Assembly (NCBI GenBank): GCA_030849075.1
Contig: JASAOO010003565.1
Span: 62,001 to 126,000, forward strand
Direction of reading: 5' to 3'
Source: Zelonia costaricensis
Taxonomy: Eukaryota > Euglenozoa > Kinetoplastea > Trypanosomatida > Trypanosomatidae
Length of the DNA stretch: 64,000 bases
Shown here: piece by piece, positions 30,613-40,538 of the stretch
Numbering within the stretch: the stretch's first letter is position 1
How the letters are laid out: each line of letters starts with the position of its first letter
Translations under genes and position numbers: made by a program
The notes under the pieces: generated by a model
Told to the model about the DNA's origin: nothing
Databases searched by the model: none
The model's input: only the letters and a program-made list of their open reading frames with translations

Positions 30613-33258
30613 GTGCCTCGGGCACGCGCCTGCGCGAGTCACCGGTGCGGGACGGCTTAACGCGACAAAGCAAAGATGGGGAAAAGGCGGGGAGGAGGAG
30701 CGTACGTGCAGGAGAAGCAGAAGTCAGGAGTCGTGCGTGCGAGGGAGTGAGAAAGGGGAAAGGGAGGGGGGGCAACAAGAAAACAACAAGCTTAAGAAAG
30801 GGTGAAGAGAAACACCGCACACCCACATACACACAGACACACACGTGCACTTGCGTCACCTTAGTACGCTTAAAGCAGCATCAACGGCATCGACAACCGG
30901 GGGAAGTTGGGAGGCAGAGAGGGAGGCAGGAGAACATCACAAATAGGATCCAAGCACACCGCTTACATACACAGGCACAGACACACAAAAACGGACGAGC
31001 AGTGGAGAGTCGCCGCCGCTCGTTGTGACAGCAAAAGGGACGCCGAACGAGGAGAAGTAGCGCTAACACCACACATACACTCACGCACGGCCACGCAGCG
31101 GGCGGGGGCGGCGGAGGGGTGCACGGCGGAGAGAGGGTGGCACGCCTACACACAAACACGTGCACCAGAGCACAGCCCGTCAACTGCGAGGAAGATGAGG
31201 AAGGAAGAGGGGAAGAGGGACGGAGGCGGGAGGGAGGGGATGCGAGGGGAGCCTGCGGTGGTGGCACGGAAGAGAAGGGGGCGCTGACGGAGAGGAGGAC
31301 GGCGAGGGGAAAGAAGAGAAACACCGGCGGGCAACTCTGCCACCAGCGAGTCTATTGCCGAACTCAACGAAACATCGTACCACGGTGCAGAACGTGTGAC
31401 GACGAAGGCGGAGGTGGCAAAAGGAGGAGGGGGGTGGGGGCAGAAGTCAAAGACGCAAAGAGAGGACACGTACTTCACATGAAATAAAAAAAAGAAAACA
31501 AACAAAACAACGGAAATCAAACCTAGAAAGAGAGAAAGAAAAAGGCGACGGCGCGTGCGAGTCACGTGGTAAACCTGCAGACGTGCTCAGCGCACCGGTA
31601 CCGAGTGAGCGCTCGAGAACAGTGCTCGGCACGGCGCCACTACACGGAAACTACGGAATCAGCCGGAACGGACGCAGTAGAGCAAAAGAAAAAAGGAAGA
31701 GAAGAGAGCGAGCGAGGAGTGAGGGACCAGGTCCACGTTTCGGCCAGAGACCGGACAAGAGGACAGTCCTCACGTTTTTTTTTTCTTGCACATCCCCTTG
31801 GCTCTTTCTCGGGGATGCCGCGCCGCGAAGGGGCGGAGGGGGAGAGGGACGAGGGTGCCGATCGAGAGTCGCGTCAGGACGCCGAGCGACTCGGGCACAA
31901 ACACGAGGGTGACGCACGTGCTTAGAGCAAAGGCAACGACGAGGAGGAAACAGCGCAGAGACGTCAACACACAGACACACACATCCGCACGCACGCGCGC
32001 GACTAATTGCGCAAAGGGGCAGTGAGAGGGGGGAAGAAGCGGAACAAGAAAGGACACACACGCACACAAGACGAGAAGGAGAGAGTGAGGGACAGGACCA
32101 CACCGGGTCGGCAAGAGCGCGGTACAGTCCCCCGACAACGGAAAACGGGGGGGGGGGGCAAGCGCGATCGGGATCGACGGGGGTCATTGGAAAGAGGGGG
32201 TGCCGGGGCAAAGGCGAGGGAAACGACAAGCCCGCGTGACGACGCCTGCCATGTGCGGTGCGAGGTGCACGTTTGCTGTGCTACGCCTACGCGAGGCAGC
32301 ACACGGCGCCTCGAATTTCGCAAGGCAAGCCACCGACAACACGAAAAAGAAGTGGTATCACCGAGCACACATATTTGTAGAGCAAAACGCTGGTGACTCG
32401 CGGATGGCTGCCCCTCTACCCTTCTCGCACACAGGCGAGTGGAAAATACGACACGCAGGCGCAGTGCGTCCTACCAGAAGCCCCGCCAATGCGCAATGGG
32501 GACGAGACAGAAGATGAACGTGAGAGTGGGCGCGAGGGGGGGGGGGAATAGAGAGAAGTGAAGGAGGAGGAAGTGGACGGGGGAGGGAGGGGGGCATTAT
32601 TTGGGGGAGGGGACAAGGCATCTATGTACAGCAGCTGACCCTCTGAGAAGCGCGCTGAGGGATGGGGGTGGGTGGAGAGATGAGATGGCGAGGAAGGCGA
32701 GGAGATATCCGAACGAAAACACCAGAAAGCAAAGGAGACAAGCGTGAAACAACAAAAGCTCACAGCTACGGGCCTACGACAGCAGGTGGGTGCGGTGAAA
32801 AACGAAAAGGAAGGGAAGCGGCGGAAGGGACAAAATGGCACAGTAGTGAGGGATCACACGGAGAGCTGGCCGCGTACCCGACACACGGAACTCTGTACCC
32901 AAATATATATATGTGCACTGAACAAGAACGAAAGAACAAGAAAAACAAAATTCAAAGCACCGCTGACCGCATCCTCTTCCATGTGTGCGGTCACCCGTGT
33001 TTTGACTCCTCCTCACGCACTCAGCAGCAAGACGCGCAGACACTCGAGACATAGCCCTGTGTGGAGACCGAGACGGGGCAAGAGGAGGAAGGAATCAATC
33101 AGCTAAGAGAAGGGAACAGATCCGAAACAGCAGGACAGGAGAGAAGAGCTCAGGACAAGACGCGCATCAACACACCCACATGCATGCACATAGGCTCAGC
33201 GTTCTGCCCCTTTTCCCTCCCTACCCCGTCCCCCACCCCCACCCCTCCTCTGCCTCCC

Positions 33259-33287
33259 TCCCCCTCCCCCTCCCCCTCCCCCTCCCC
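33259..33287. repeat. (TCCCCC)n hexamer repeat; G-quadruplex-capable on the mRNA strand
   Basis: Nearly five copies of TCCCCC on plus, reading (GGGGGA)n on the coding strand. It lies within a broader C-rich patch (about 33207-33287) roughly 140 bases downstream of the first NEK kinase's stop codon, so almost certainly inside its 3' UTR. Four or more G5 tracts separated by single A are enough for a stable quadruplex. G-richness here runs against the pyrimidine bias of the rest of the spacer. Confidence 0.9.
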
Positions 33288-33424
33288 ATCAAGAGCAAAA
33301 AACACACACAAGAGCGAGTCCCTTGTTCTTCTGCTCTTGTTGCCTGAAGCCGCCACGCGTCTCACGTGGTGGGAGGGGAGGGGGGAAGAGGGGGGGCACG
33401 CAGGCAGGCAGACAACGCGCCTGC

Positions 33425-34954
33425 TCACTCCTTTGCAGGGAGGACCGACGTGTCGTCGTCGCCATCGCCGATGCCGAGCACGTCCTGAATTTTCTCCATC
33501 CACAAGTCGCGCTCCACCTCGCTCTTTGTCTGGAACGAGAGCCGCTTGCCGGTCTTGAAGGCGACGGCGAAGACGAAGGAGGCGTTGCAGCCGGTGTACT
33601 TGGCGGGCACCGGGAACGCATCCTCGAGCTCCGTAAAGGGGGTCGAGATACACTGCTGCTCCATCGTCTCCTTCGAGATGGCCAGCACCATGTCCAGGGT
33701 CTTAAACTTGGGGTTCATGTCCAGCACCGTCTGGCCGTCGGCCAGCTCGGCGCGGATGCACAGATACCGCTTCTTCCACACCATGTCGCTGCTCTGCTTC
33801 TTCACGGTGCCCTCGTGGATTGTCAACCCGCCGAGCGTCGTCGTCAGCGGCGTCGCCCCCTCGAGGATGGTCGTGGACGCGGCGACCGAGTTGCCCGAGC
33901 TCTCCTCCATCATGCGCTGAATGTGGCGCTTCTCCGTCACCAGGAGGCGCTTTGTCTCCTGGATCTGGTTCGAGATGGAGTCGCGCAGGCCACCCTGGAA
34001 GGCCGGCTGGGTCTGCACAATCTCCAGCAGGCCGGACAGGAACAACTTGCAGATGGGCATGTTGAGGAGGCGGCTGCTGGACGGGCGGCGCGCCGGGTCC
34101 CCGCTAAGCAGCGCCGTGACAATGTCGCGCATCTCCGGGCTAATGTTGCTGGGCAGCGGGTCGAAACGGCCCGCGAGCGTCTTGTGCATGACCTCGTGCA
34201 TGTTGGCGCCGTCGAAGGGGCGCTTCAGCGTCAGCAGCTCGTACAGCAGCACACCCAGCGAGAACATGTCCGCCTTCTTGCTGTACGGGCAGCGGCGCCA
34301 AATCTCCGGCGCGACGTAGTACGGCGTGCCGCAGAACGTGCGGCCGACATCGTCGCTCACCGTGTTGGCGTACATCTTACTGAAGCCGAAGTCACCGAGC
34401 TTGACGAGGCCGTTGCTGCAGAGAAGAATGTTCGCGCTCTTGATGTCGCGGTGAATCATGTGCTTCGAGTGCACGTGGTGGACGGCGAGCAGGACCTGCA
34501 GGAAGAGCAGGCCCGCCTCGTGCTCGCGAAACGTGCGGCCGGTGCGGGCGCGGCTCTTGATCTCCTGCCGCAGGTCGCCGGCGTTGGCGTAGTCGAGCAC
34601 GAGCGCGATCATCTGGACATTCTCAGCGTTGCTAGGATCGCGCTTGGCGAGGTCCTCGTGGCACTTGACGATGGAGAAGTAGTCGCAGTTGAGCAGGCAA
34701 TCGACCTCGGCTTGCGCGCGGTTCTTGTCCGCCTCTGACATTCCCTCCATGTCAACGCACTTGACGGCGAAGCCCTCGCCGTCCGAGACGCGCTTGGCAC
34801 AGAGCACCGTCCCAGTCGCGCCGGAGCCCAGCACGCGGCTGATCCAGTACTTCTTGCCCTGCTCACGCGCCGTCGCCTCGTCCTTGGCAAACGTGTCCGG
34901 GAAGTTCCGGCACACGCGCCCAATCATGGCGTCCCCGGTGTTGCCGCTCGACAT
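33425..34954 (-). CDS. NEK-family Ser/Thr kinase with C-terminal PH domain (copy 1)
   Basis: 509 residues from the ATG at 34954; the in-frame extension to 35200 lies upstream of an excellent splice acceptor and is leader or spacer. The kinase domain spans about 37-305 with all key residues: Gly loop LGSGATGTV (G43, G45, G48), K65 in FAVK, E83, HRD 168-170, N175, DFG 188-190 and APE 215-217, so it should be active. The spacing and motifs (HRDIKSANILL, GTPYYVAPEIW) are NEK-like. A Gln/Glu/Arg linker follows, then a PH-like region from about 380 to 500 (EGTVKKQSSDMVWKKRYLCI at its start, an aromatic terminal helix DLWMEKIQDVLG at its end). NEKs act in cell cycle and flagellum control; in T. brucei, PH-bearing NEKs include NrkA/NrkB and the tandem NEK17 genes linked to stumpy differentiation. 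Orthology is not established. It is closest to the kinase at 38942-40447. Confidence 0.93.
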   Translation of the reverse strand: MSSGNTGDAMIGRVCRNFPDTFAKDEATAREQGKKYWISRVLGSGATGTVLCAKRVSDGEGFAVKCVDMEGMSEADKNRAQAEVDCLLNCDYFSIVKCHEDLAKRDPSNAENVQMIALVLDYANAGDLRQEIKSRARTGRTFREHEAGLLFLQVLLAVHHVHSKHMIHRDIKSANILLCSNGLVKLGDFGFSKMYANTVSDDVGRTFCGTPYYVAPEIWRRCPYSKKADMFSLGVLLYELLTLKRPFDGANMHEVMHKTLAGRFDPLPSNISPEMRDIVTALLSGDPARRPSSSRLLNMPICKLFLSGLLEIVQTQPAFQGGLRDSISNQIQETKRLLVTEKRHIQRMMEESSGNSVAASTTILEGATPLTTTLGGLTIHEGTVKKQSSDMVWKKRYLCIRAELADGQTVLDMNPKFKTLDMVLAISKETMEQQCISTPFTELEDAFPVPAKYTGCNASFVFAVAFKTGKRLSFQTKSEVERDLWMEKIQDVLGIGDGDDDTSVLPAKE

Positions 34955-34968
34955 TCTCGCTGTTTTCG

Positions 34969-34970
34969 CT
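34969..34970 (-). promoter_or_regulatory. Predicted spliced-leader acceptor AG for NEK copy 1
   Basis: The coding strand has two long T runs (complements of 34978-34986 and 35006-35014) ending in TTTTTTTCTTCCAG, then a 14-base leader to the ATG at 34954. No other AG intervenes. This is the strongest acceptor in the window and fixes the start of this kinase. Confidence 0.7.
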
Positions 34971-36462
34971 GGAAGAAAAAAAAAAGAGTCGAAGGGAAAC
35001 GACGCAAAAAAAAAGGGGGAGACCGAGGGCGAAGAAGTGCGGGAAGGTGAGACTGCCGCAAGAGAGGGTGGGGGTGGGGGGGGTGGGGGGGGGGCCAAAG
35101 GGCAAGCGAGGATTTCTACACTCTCGTGGGAAGACAAGCCGAACAAAAAACGAACAAACAGATGAGAGGGGAAGAGGGGTTGGTGGCTGAGGGAAGACAA
35201 TGGGGGTGAGACGGAACGAAAAGGCAGATAGAGTTTCCTTGGGGTACGTACAGCAAGGTCGCCGTCAGGGAAACGCGCCGACGCGAGGAGACACAGGCTC
35301 TCGCAGAGCGCAAACTACATGCACGCACACAGTCCCGGCAGGCAGACGTGACGCAGATGCGGTTGAGCAGGCAAAAGTGAAGGCAATGAGAAAAGGAGGG
35401 GGGAGAGTGAGGTGAACGCGAGCCCGCGACAAGACAAGGTCTGAAACGCTGATATCCGTTCGTCAGCCGGCGCTGATGTCGGCACGTCAGGCCTTTTGGA
35501 GCACGCCGTAAGGGGACGTGAAGAGTGCACGCGCACGGAGTCACGCACACGAGAGAGAGACGCGAGACACCGAATAGGCGGGGGGAGGTGGGAGAAGTGC
35601 GTGGGAAATAGACACACCCGCGTGCAGGACGTGCTGTGCAGGTTCGCTGCTGTTTGGAGAAAGGGGGTGGTGGGAATTCGTCGGTTCAAGGAGAAGGAAG
35701 CGAAGGGGAGAGATGCGCCGCGTGTGCAGGTGCTGGCTCCAACCAAAGCAGGACAGAACAGAACAGGGAGGGAGGTAGGGAGGAGAGGAGGGTGCGTTTG
35801 TGACGAGCGGCGGCAGGACTAGAGAGAAAGTTTGGAGAGAGTGTGTGTGTGTGGAACGTACCGGCTTGAAACAACTTGTGATGTTGCACGTGAACAAGCG
35901 ACGGCGCGGCGGAGGAGGCGGGGGGGGGAGATGAGGCGAGAGCGAGGGGAGTACTTCTGCTGACATGAGATGCCGCACGCGCAGCGCGCCAGGAAGTGCC
36001 ACGCTGCAGAGGGGTCTCAGCAAAAACAAGACAAGCCGGTGACACAGATACGCGCTCCGTGCGTCTAGGCGGACAACGGAAGCAAAGGAGGCGCGGGTTG
36101 CGTTGCCGAGCACATTGCGCGCCCGGCGCCGACATGCACCTCTCCATGCGCTTGCCATCCGCGCCAATGCCGTGCGTGACGAAGGTGCTGGCGCTCTGGG
36201 CACATCGAACGCACACTCACGAAAGTGCGCCTCTGTCGCACTGGTAACACCCACGTAACAGGGCGCTCAATTACATTCGTCGCTGTTGTTGTTTTGTGTT
36301 GATGTGCGAACTCCCACTTGGAATCGCATTTGAATAGTCTCCAGGACGGAGGCGCCTCCGCCACATATCACATGCACTGACCCACAACCTCACACACACA
36401 CACACACCCCAGGGTGCACCATAGTCAACACGCGCCGATCTTGTGCACACACACACGAACTA

Positions 36463-36487
36463 ACACACACACACACACACACACACA
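36463..36487. repeat. (AC)n dinucleotide repeat
   Basis: About 12 AC units on plus; a shorter CA run precedes it at 36391-36407. On the mRNA strand this is TG-rich, within the spacer downstream of NEK copy 2. Confidence 0.9.
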
Positions 36488-37894
36488 AATGTGCACACCG
36501 TTGTACGTATGTCCCCCTCGCTCACTTTGCATTGCTGGTAACGGCGCAGTCGTCGTTTCTTTTTTTGTTTGTTTTGTTTTTTTTTGGAGGGCAGTCTTTT
36601 GTCGTGGCGTCTCTTTTCTGGAAAGTGAGCTGCGACGAGGACGGGGGGACGGGGAAAGCCTCGTCTGACAGAAAGGCACATGAGAAGCTATTCACAAAAG
36701 GCCAATGTCGAGGAAGGAAGTGGAAGAGGGATGAGGCGGGGGGGGGAGAGGGGTCAGGCCACGAGGCGAGGGGCCAGCCGGACAGACCCGTTGCTTGGTG
36801 GTGCGACCAGCGTGACGACCTCCTCGCGAGCAACATCAAAAAGAAACGATACCCACCGGAGAGGACACGGCACAGCGCCGCACAGCGGCCCCACGACGCT
36901 GTTCCACGCACATGCGAGGACGGGGAGAGGGCGAGACGCACACGTACGCGGCGGCCGGGGAAGGGAGACAGAGAAGGGGGAGAGGCGCTGCGCCGGAAGC
37001 GACGCGGGACGGGGTTTGGAGGAGGGCGGCAGGACAACAGGCGGACGACCGAGGACGACACACGTGGAAGCAGGGAATAGGGGGAGCGGGGTCGAGTGCG
37101 CGGAGAGGAGGGAGTGGCCGCGCGGTGGAGGACACTGCTGAATGCCACAAAACGCCGTGTCGAGCTCTGCACCCAGCACCCAACACAAGGCAACACAGAC
37201 GCCAAATGCGGTGAAAAAAGGGGGAGAAGATGGAGATTGCAGCACAGCGGCCCCCCCCCGCCCTGGTATGAGAGGTGAGACCGTGGGGGAAGGGGGGGGG
37301 GCGCATCAGGAGGGGCGGTGGGTGATGGGGATCTTCTGCATAATCCGCGTAACGCCCGTGCGGTGCAGACCCACAAATCGGCAGAGAAGAGCAAAAAGCG
37401 GGGGCCTTCAGCAACGCGACGGCGTCGTGAAGAGCGCACATGCAAAAAGCCAGCAGTTCAAACACCAAGAGGTGGCGACGAGGGGGGGGGGGCGGAAGCC
37501 CGAGAGGTGCCCACATGCGTGTCGCTCAAGAAGCAAGGAATAAGTGCATCCATGCCGAGGAAAGAGTGAGGCACGAGAGTGGGCACAAAGCAGTGGGGAA
37601 GGGAAAGGGGGGCGAGGGGAAAGGGGGAGGGGGACAACCAGCGGTGGAGGCGAAAACCGCGAGTGCCATGCCGGTCAGCGTCGCGGTGCCGAAGCGTGCG
37701 GAGCGAAAGCGGCGTGGGTCACCCCGCGACGAGGGGAAGAGGGAACGGGAGAGTCGCTCGTGGGTCAGGCTACCAACAGGAGACCGGTGATGAGGAAGTC
37801 GCAGCGTCCAGGCACGGCGCACACCACACACACACACACTGTGGACAGAGCAACAGGAAGGGGAAGAAAGCACACAAAGACAGTCGCGGGAAAA

Positions 37895-37928
37895 GTCAGC
37901 CAAGAAAAAAGGTCAGCCAAGAAAAAAG
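37895..37928. repeat. 17-base direct tandem duplication
   Basis: GTCAGCCAAGAAAAAAG occurs twice head to tail (37895-37911 and 37912-37928) without mismatch. On the coding strand each copy gives a C-T6-C tract, so it duplicates a short polypyrimidine element. Confidence 0.9.
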
Positions 37929-38941
37929 AGGTGGACAAGGGAGCACGACTCTGTGAAGGGAAATAGGGGTGCACATAAAGGAGCATTGGGTGGTCACATG
38001 CTCGTCTCTTGGGAGGCGGGCGGAAAGGACAAGAAGGGGTGCATGGGTGAACATGAATGGGGTGTGTGGAGGGAGGGAGTCACATGGCCAGACGGTGATG
38101 CGGCACAGCACCAACCTGGCAGGAAAGAACACAACGGGATCTGCAGCAGAGAGTCGGCGAGCCGGGAAGAGGGGCTTGAAGTGGAAAAAAAAGACCAAAC
38201 AAGGAAGAGGAGGAGGTGAAGCGCTGGGGAGCACTGTGGAGCAAAACGGAGGAAGCAGCGTCGGCGAGTGAGACACAAACAAATACGCCCACACGCAACG
38301 CGCTTATGAGCAGGAGGAGCGCACAACGCAAAAGCGAGGGAGGAGGGAAAAAACTCCTTCGATCTCGGGCACAACGCCAGGAGAAACGAAAACAATAGCA
38401 CGACAGCACCACATCAAAAGAGCTCCTGAAACGCACCCCCTCTGCAAATTGTCGCGCATCAAAAACAGAGCACGGGGAAGAAAGGGATGCTCTCCTTTGG
38501 GAGGGGGGGGAAGGGGGCCAAGTGCTTCGGCGCGAGATGGGAAGTGTGTGTCCATTCTTTACTGAGGAATATGGAAACCTAGGGACGGTGAATGCTGACT
38601 GAGATGGCTCACCTACTCTCTCTCCTCCCCTGCCTTCCCCCCTTCCTATCCTTCCAGTAAAAGAGATTCGGTACAGCCTCTCCTCCATCTCCGAAAAAAA
38701 AAAAGAAAAAAGAAGCTCACAAAAACACCCAAGTCGAGCCACATCACGTACACACTCGAGCACGACAGGCAGTTAGGAAAGCGAGGGAGAGAACTCATCA
38801 CCGAGAGCACAGACACACACACACGAAACTGGAGGCCCGGGGACCCACGCCATCCCCCCCGCCGCACTCTGTGTTTATTGCTGGTCTTCTCGCTCTGACC
38901 ATGTGCAACAAGCCCTCACCTGAAACGTGACACCGTCCGTC

Positions 38942-40447
38942 TTAGTCGTCCTCGTCGCCGATGCCGAGGAAGCTCTGGATCGCGCGCATCCAATCATCGC
39001 GGTCGTCGTCGTCCCTCGCGTCGAGCAAAATGCGGCGGCCATTCTTGAAGGCAACCGCGAACGCGTGTACTGCGTCCGAGCCGGTGTACTTGCTGATGAC
39101 AGGGAAGACGTCCTCCAGGTCGGTGAAGGGGGTCGAGATGCACTGCTGCTCCAGGGTGTCCCGTGAGACGGCCTGCACCAGTTCGAGCGAGACGAGGCAC
39201 GACGCCACATCCCCGGTGAGCGGGCGGCTCTTCTCCACCTCGCCGTAGATGCAAACGTAGCGGCGCTTCCAGCTCAAGTCGCTGCTCTGCTTCATCATCT
39301 TGCCGCCGTACAGGATGAGGCCGATGCGATCCGGCGAGTCGCTCAGCGACACCTTGACGGCGGTCCGCATCACGTCCTCCATCGACAGCGGTGTGCGGCG
39401 ACGATCCACCTGCAGCTCCTCCTTGGTCTGCTTCAGCTGCCGCGTGATCGTCAACTCCTGCTCCATCGAGAAGCCGCCCGCCTCGCCGCTCTGCACGATC
39501 TCCTGAACAACGGAAATGTACAGCTTGCACGTCGGCGTGTTCAGCAGCGTCTTGCTCGACGGCCGCTTCTTTGGCTCGCTCTGCAGCAGCGCCGCAACAA
39601 TGGTCTGCATCTCCTTGCTGATGCTGTCCGGCAGCGAGTCGTACCGGCCCGCGAGCGTCTTCTTCATCACCTCCTCGATGTCCTCGCCGTCGAAGGGGCG
39701 CTTCAGCGTCAGCAGCTCGTACAGCAGCACACCCAGCGAGAACATGTCCGCCTTCTTGCTGTACGGGCGACGGCGCCAAATCTCCGGTGCGACGTAGTAC
39801 GGCGTGCCGCAGAACGTGCGGCCGACATCGTCGCTCACCGTCGCCGCGTAGTGCTTGCTAAACCCGAAATCCCCGAGCTTCGCGAGGCCATTGCTGCAGA
39901 GGAGAATGTTCGCGCTCTTGATGTCGCGGTGAATCATGCGCTTCGAGTGCACGTGGTGGACGGCGAGCAAGACCTGGATGAAGAGCAGGCCCGCCTCGTG
40001 CTCAGCAAAGGGCCGGTTTGTTTTGCTGCGGTTGCGGATCTCCTGCCGCAGGTCGCCGGCGTTGGCGTAGTCGAGCACCATCGCCATCATCGACACGTTT
40101 TCCGGGTTTTTCTTGTCGCCGTAGACGAAGTCCTCGTGGCACTTGACGATGGAGAAGTAGTCGCAGCTCAGCAGGCAGCACACCTCCCCAGAGGCGCGCA
40201 TAATCTCCTGCGGGGTGTACCCCTCGACGTCCATAACCTTGATGGCGAACGGGTGGTCGTCCCGCACGCGGCGGGCATAGAGCACCGTGCCGGACGTGCC
40301 GGAGCCGAGCACCGTGTCAAGGTAGTAGCGGTACGGGCGGGTGCGCCGATTACTCGCGAAGCTGCGCTCCTCCTCCGAGTCAACGCCAAAGGTGGCTGGA
40401 AACGCGTTGCACACCTTCTTGATCAGCGCATCGCTCGGGGCGGCCAT
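38942..40447 (-). CDS. NEK-family Ser/Thr kinase with C-terminal PH domain (copy 2)
   Basis: 501 residues from the ATG at 40447. Kinase domain about 42-312, with Gly loop LGSGTSGTV, K70, E88, HRD 173-175, N180 and DFG 193-195 all intact. Long stretches are identical to copy 1, including SCDYFSIVKCHED-like text in the N-lobe and DDVGRTFCGTPYYVAPEIWR in the activation segment. Nucleotide identity with copy 1 is high around the activation loop and lower in the N-terminus, linker and PH region. The PH-like region starts near residue 375 (GKMMKQSSDLSWKRRYVCIY) and ends with DDRDDWMRAIQSFLGIGDED. The two copies clearly arose by duplication, and divergence outside the catalytic core suggests different localisation or regulation. 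The leader contains a TG/CA microsatellite. Confidence 0.93.
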   Translation of the reverse strand: MAAPSDALIKKVCNAFPATFGVDSEEERSFASNRRTRPYRYYLDTVLGSGTSGTVLYARRVRDDHPFAIKVMDVEGYTPQEIMRASGEVCCLLSCDYFSIVKCHEDFVYGDKKNPENVSMMAMVLDYANAGDLRQEIRNRSKTNRPFAEHEAGLLFIQVLLAVHHVHSKRMIHRDIKSANILLCSNGLAKLGDFGFSKHYAATVSDDVGRTFCGTPYYVAPEIWRRRPYSKKADMFSLGVLLYELLTLKRPFDGEDIEEVMKKTLAGRYDSLPDSISKEMQTIVAALLQSEPKKRPSSKTLLNTPTCKLYISVVQEIVQSGEAGGFSMEQELTITRQLKQTKEELQVDRRRTPLSMEDVMRTAVKVSLSDSPDRIGLILYGGKMMKQSSDLSWKRRYVCIYGEVEKSRPLTGDVASCLVSLELVQAVSRDTLEQQCISTPFTDLEDVFPVISKYTGSDAVHAFAVAFKNGRRILLDARDDDDRDDWMRAIQSFLGIGDEDD

Positions 40448-40489
40448 CGCGACGTGCTGCCCCCTCCAAGAGTCTGAATGTCTGTATGT

Positions 40490-40507
40490 ATGTGTGTGTG
40501 TGTGTGT
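40490..40507. repeat. (TG)n repeat in the leader of NEK copy 2
   Basis: TG repeat on plus, CA on the mRNA strand, about 45 bases upstream of the ATG at 40447 and downstream of the predicted acceptor. Confidence 0.85.
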
Positions 40508-40536
40508 AGGCTCGCGTGGTCAGCTCGAAAATTGGG

Positions 40537-40538
40537 CT
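40537..40538 (-). promoter_or_regulatory. Predicted spliced-leader acceptor AG for NEK copy 2
   Basis: The coding strand shows a pyrimidine-rich run (complement of about 40541-40575) ending in ACTCTTTCCACGCAG, leaving a leader of about 89 bases that includes the CA repeat. Confidence 0.5.

Larger units (their letters stand above)
28721..33424. other. Very long spacer (4.7 kb) downstream of the first NEK kinase
   Basis: No gene I can support on either strand. Most of it is purine-rich on plus (pyrimidine-rich on the coding strand), notably 28920-29110, 30660-31560 and 32040-32100. Islands of more balanced composition are at about 29150-29420, 30240-30560 and 32180-32500. It should contain the 3' UTR of the kinase at 33425-34954 and the leader of the gene at 28193-28720. 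Four to five kilobases is several times the other spacers in the window. Frames of up to about 230 codons are low-complexity and overlap one another, so I treat them as spurious. Confidence 0.6.
34955..38941. other. Very long spacer (4.0 kb) between NEK copies 1 and 2
   Basis: No gene I can support. Strongly purine-rich on plus over 34985-35430, 36600-37640 and 37850-38560. CA repeats on plus occur at 36391-36407 and 36463-36487, and a 17-base tandem duplication at 37895-37928. A balanced patch lies near 35430-35520 and another near 35980-36260. Minus-strand frames of up to 307 codons are Ser/Pro/Leu/Arg-rich and mutually overlapping, as expected when stop codons are depleted by pyrimidine bias. 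Confidence 0.6.

Noticed and set aside
33061..33558. 165-codon plus-strand frame near the end of NEK copy 1
   Set aside because: It would be the only plus-strand gene in a one-directional unit, is built from low-complexity repeats, and overlaps the kinase.
36522..37445. 307-codon minus-strand frame in the spacer between NEK copies 1 and 2
   Set aside because: Low-complexity Ser/Pro/Arg text explained by base skew; crosses microsatellites and homopolymers.
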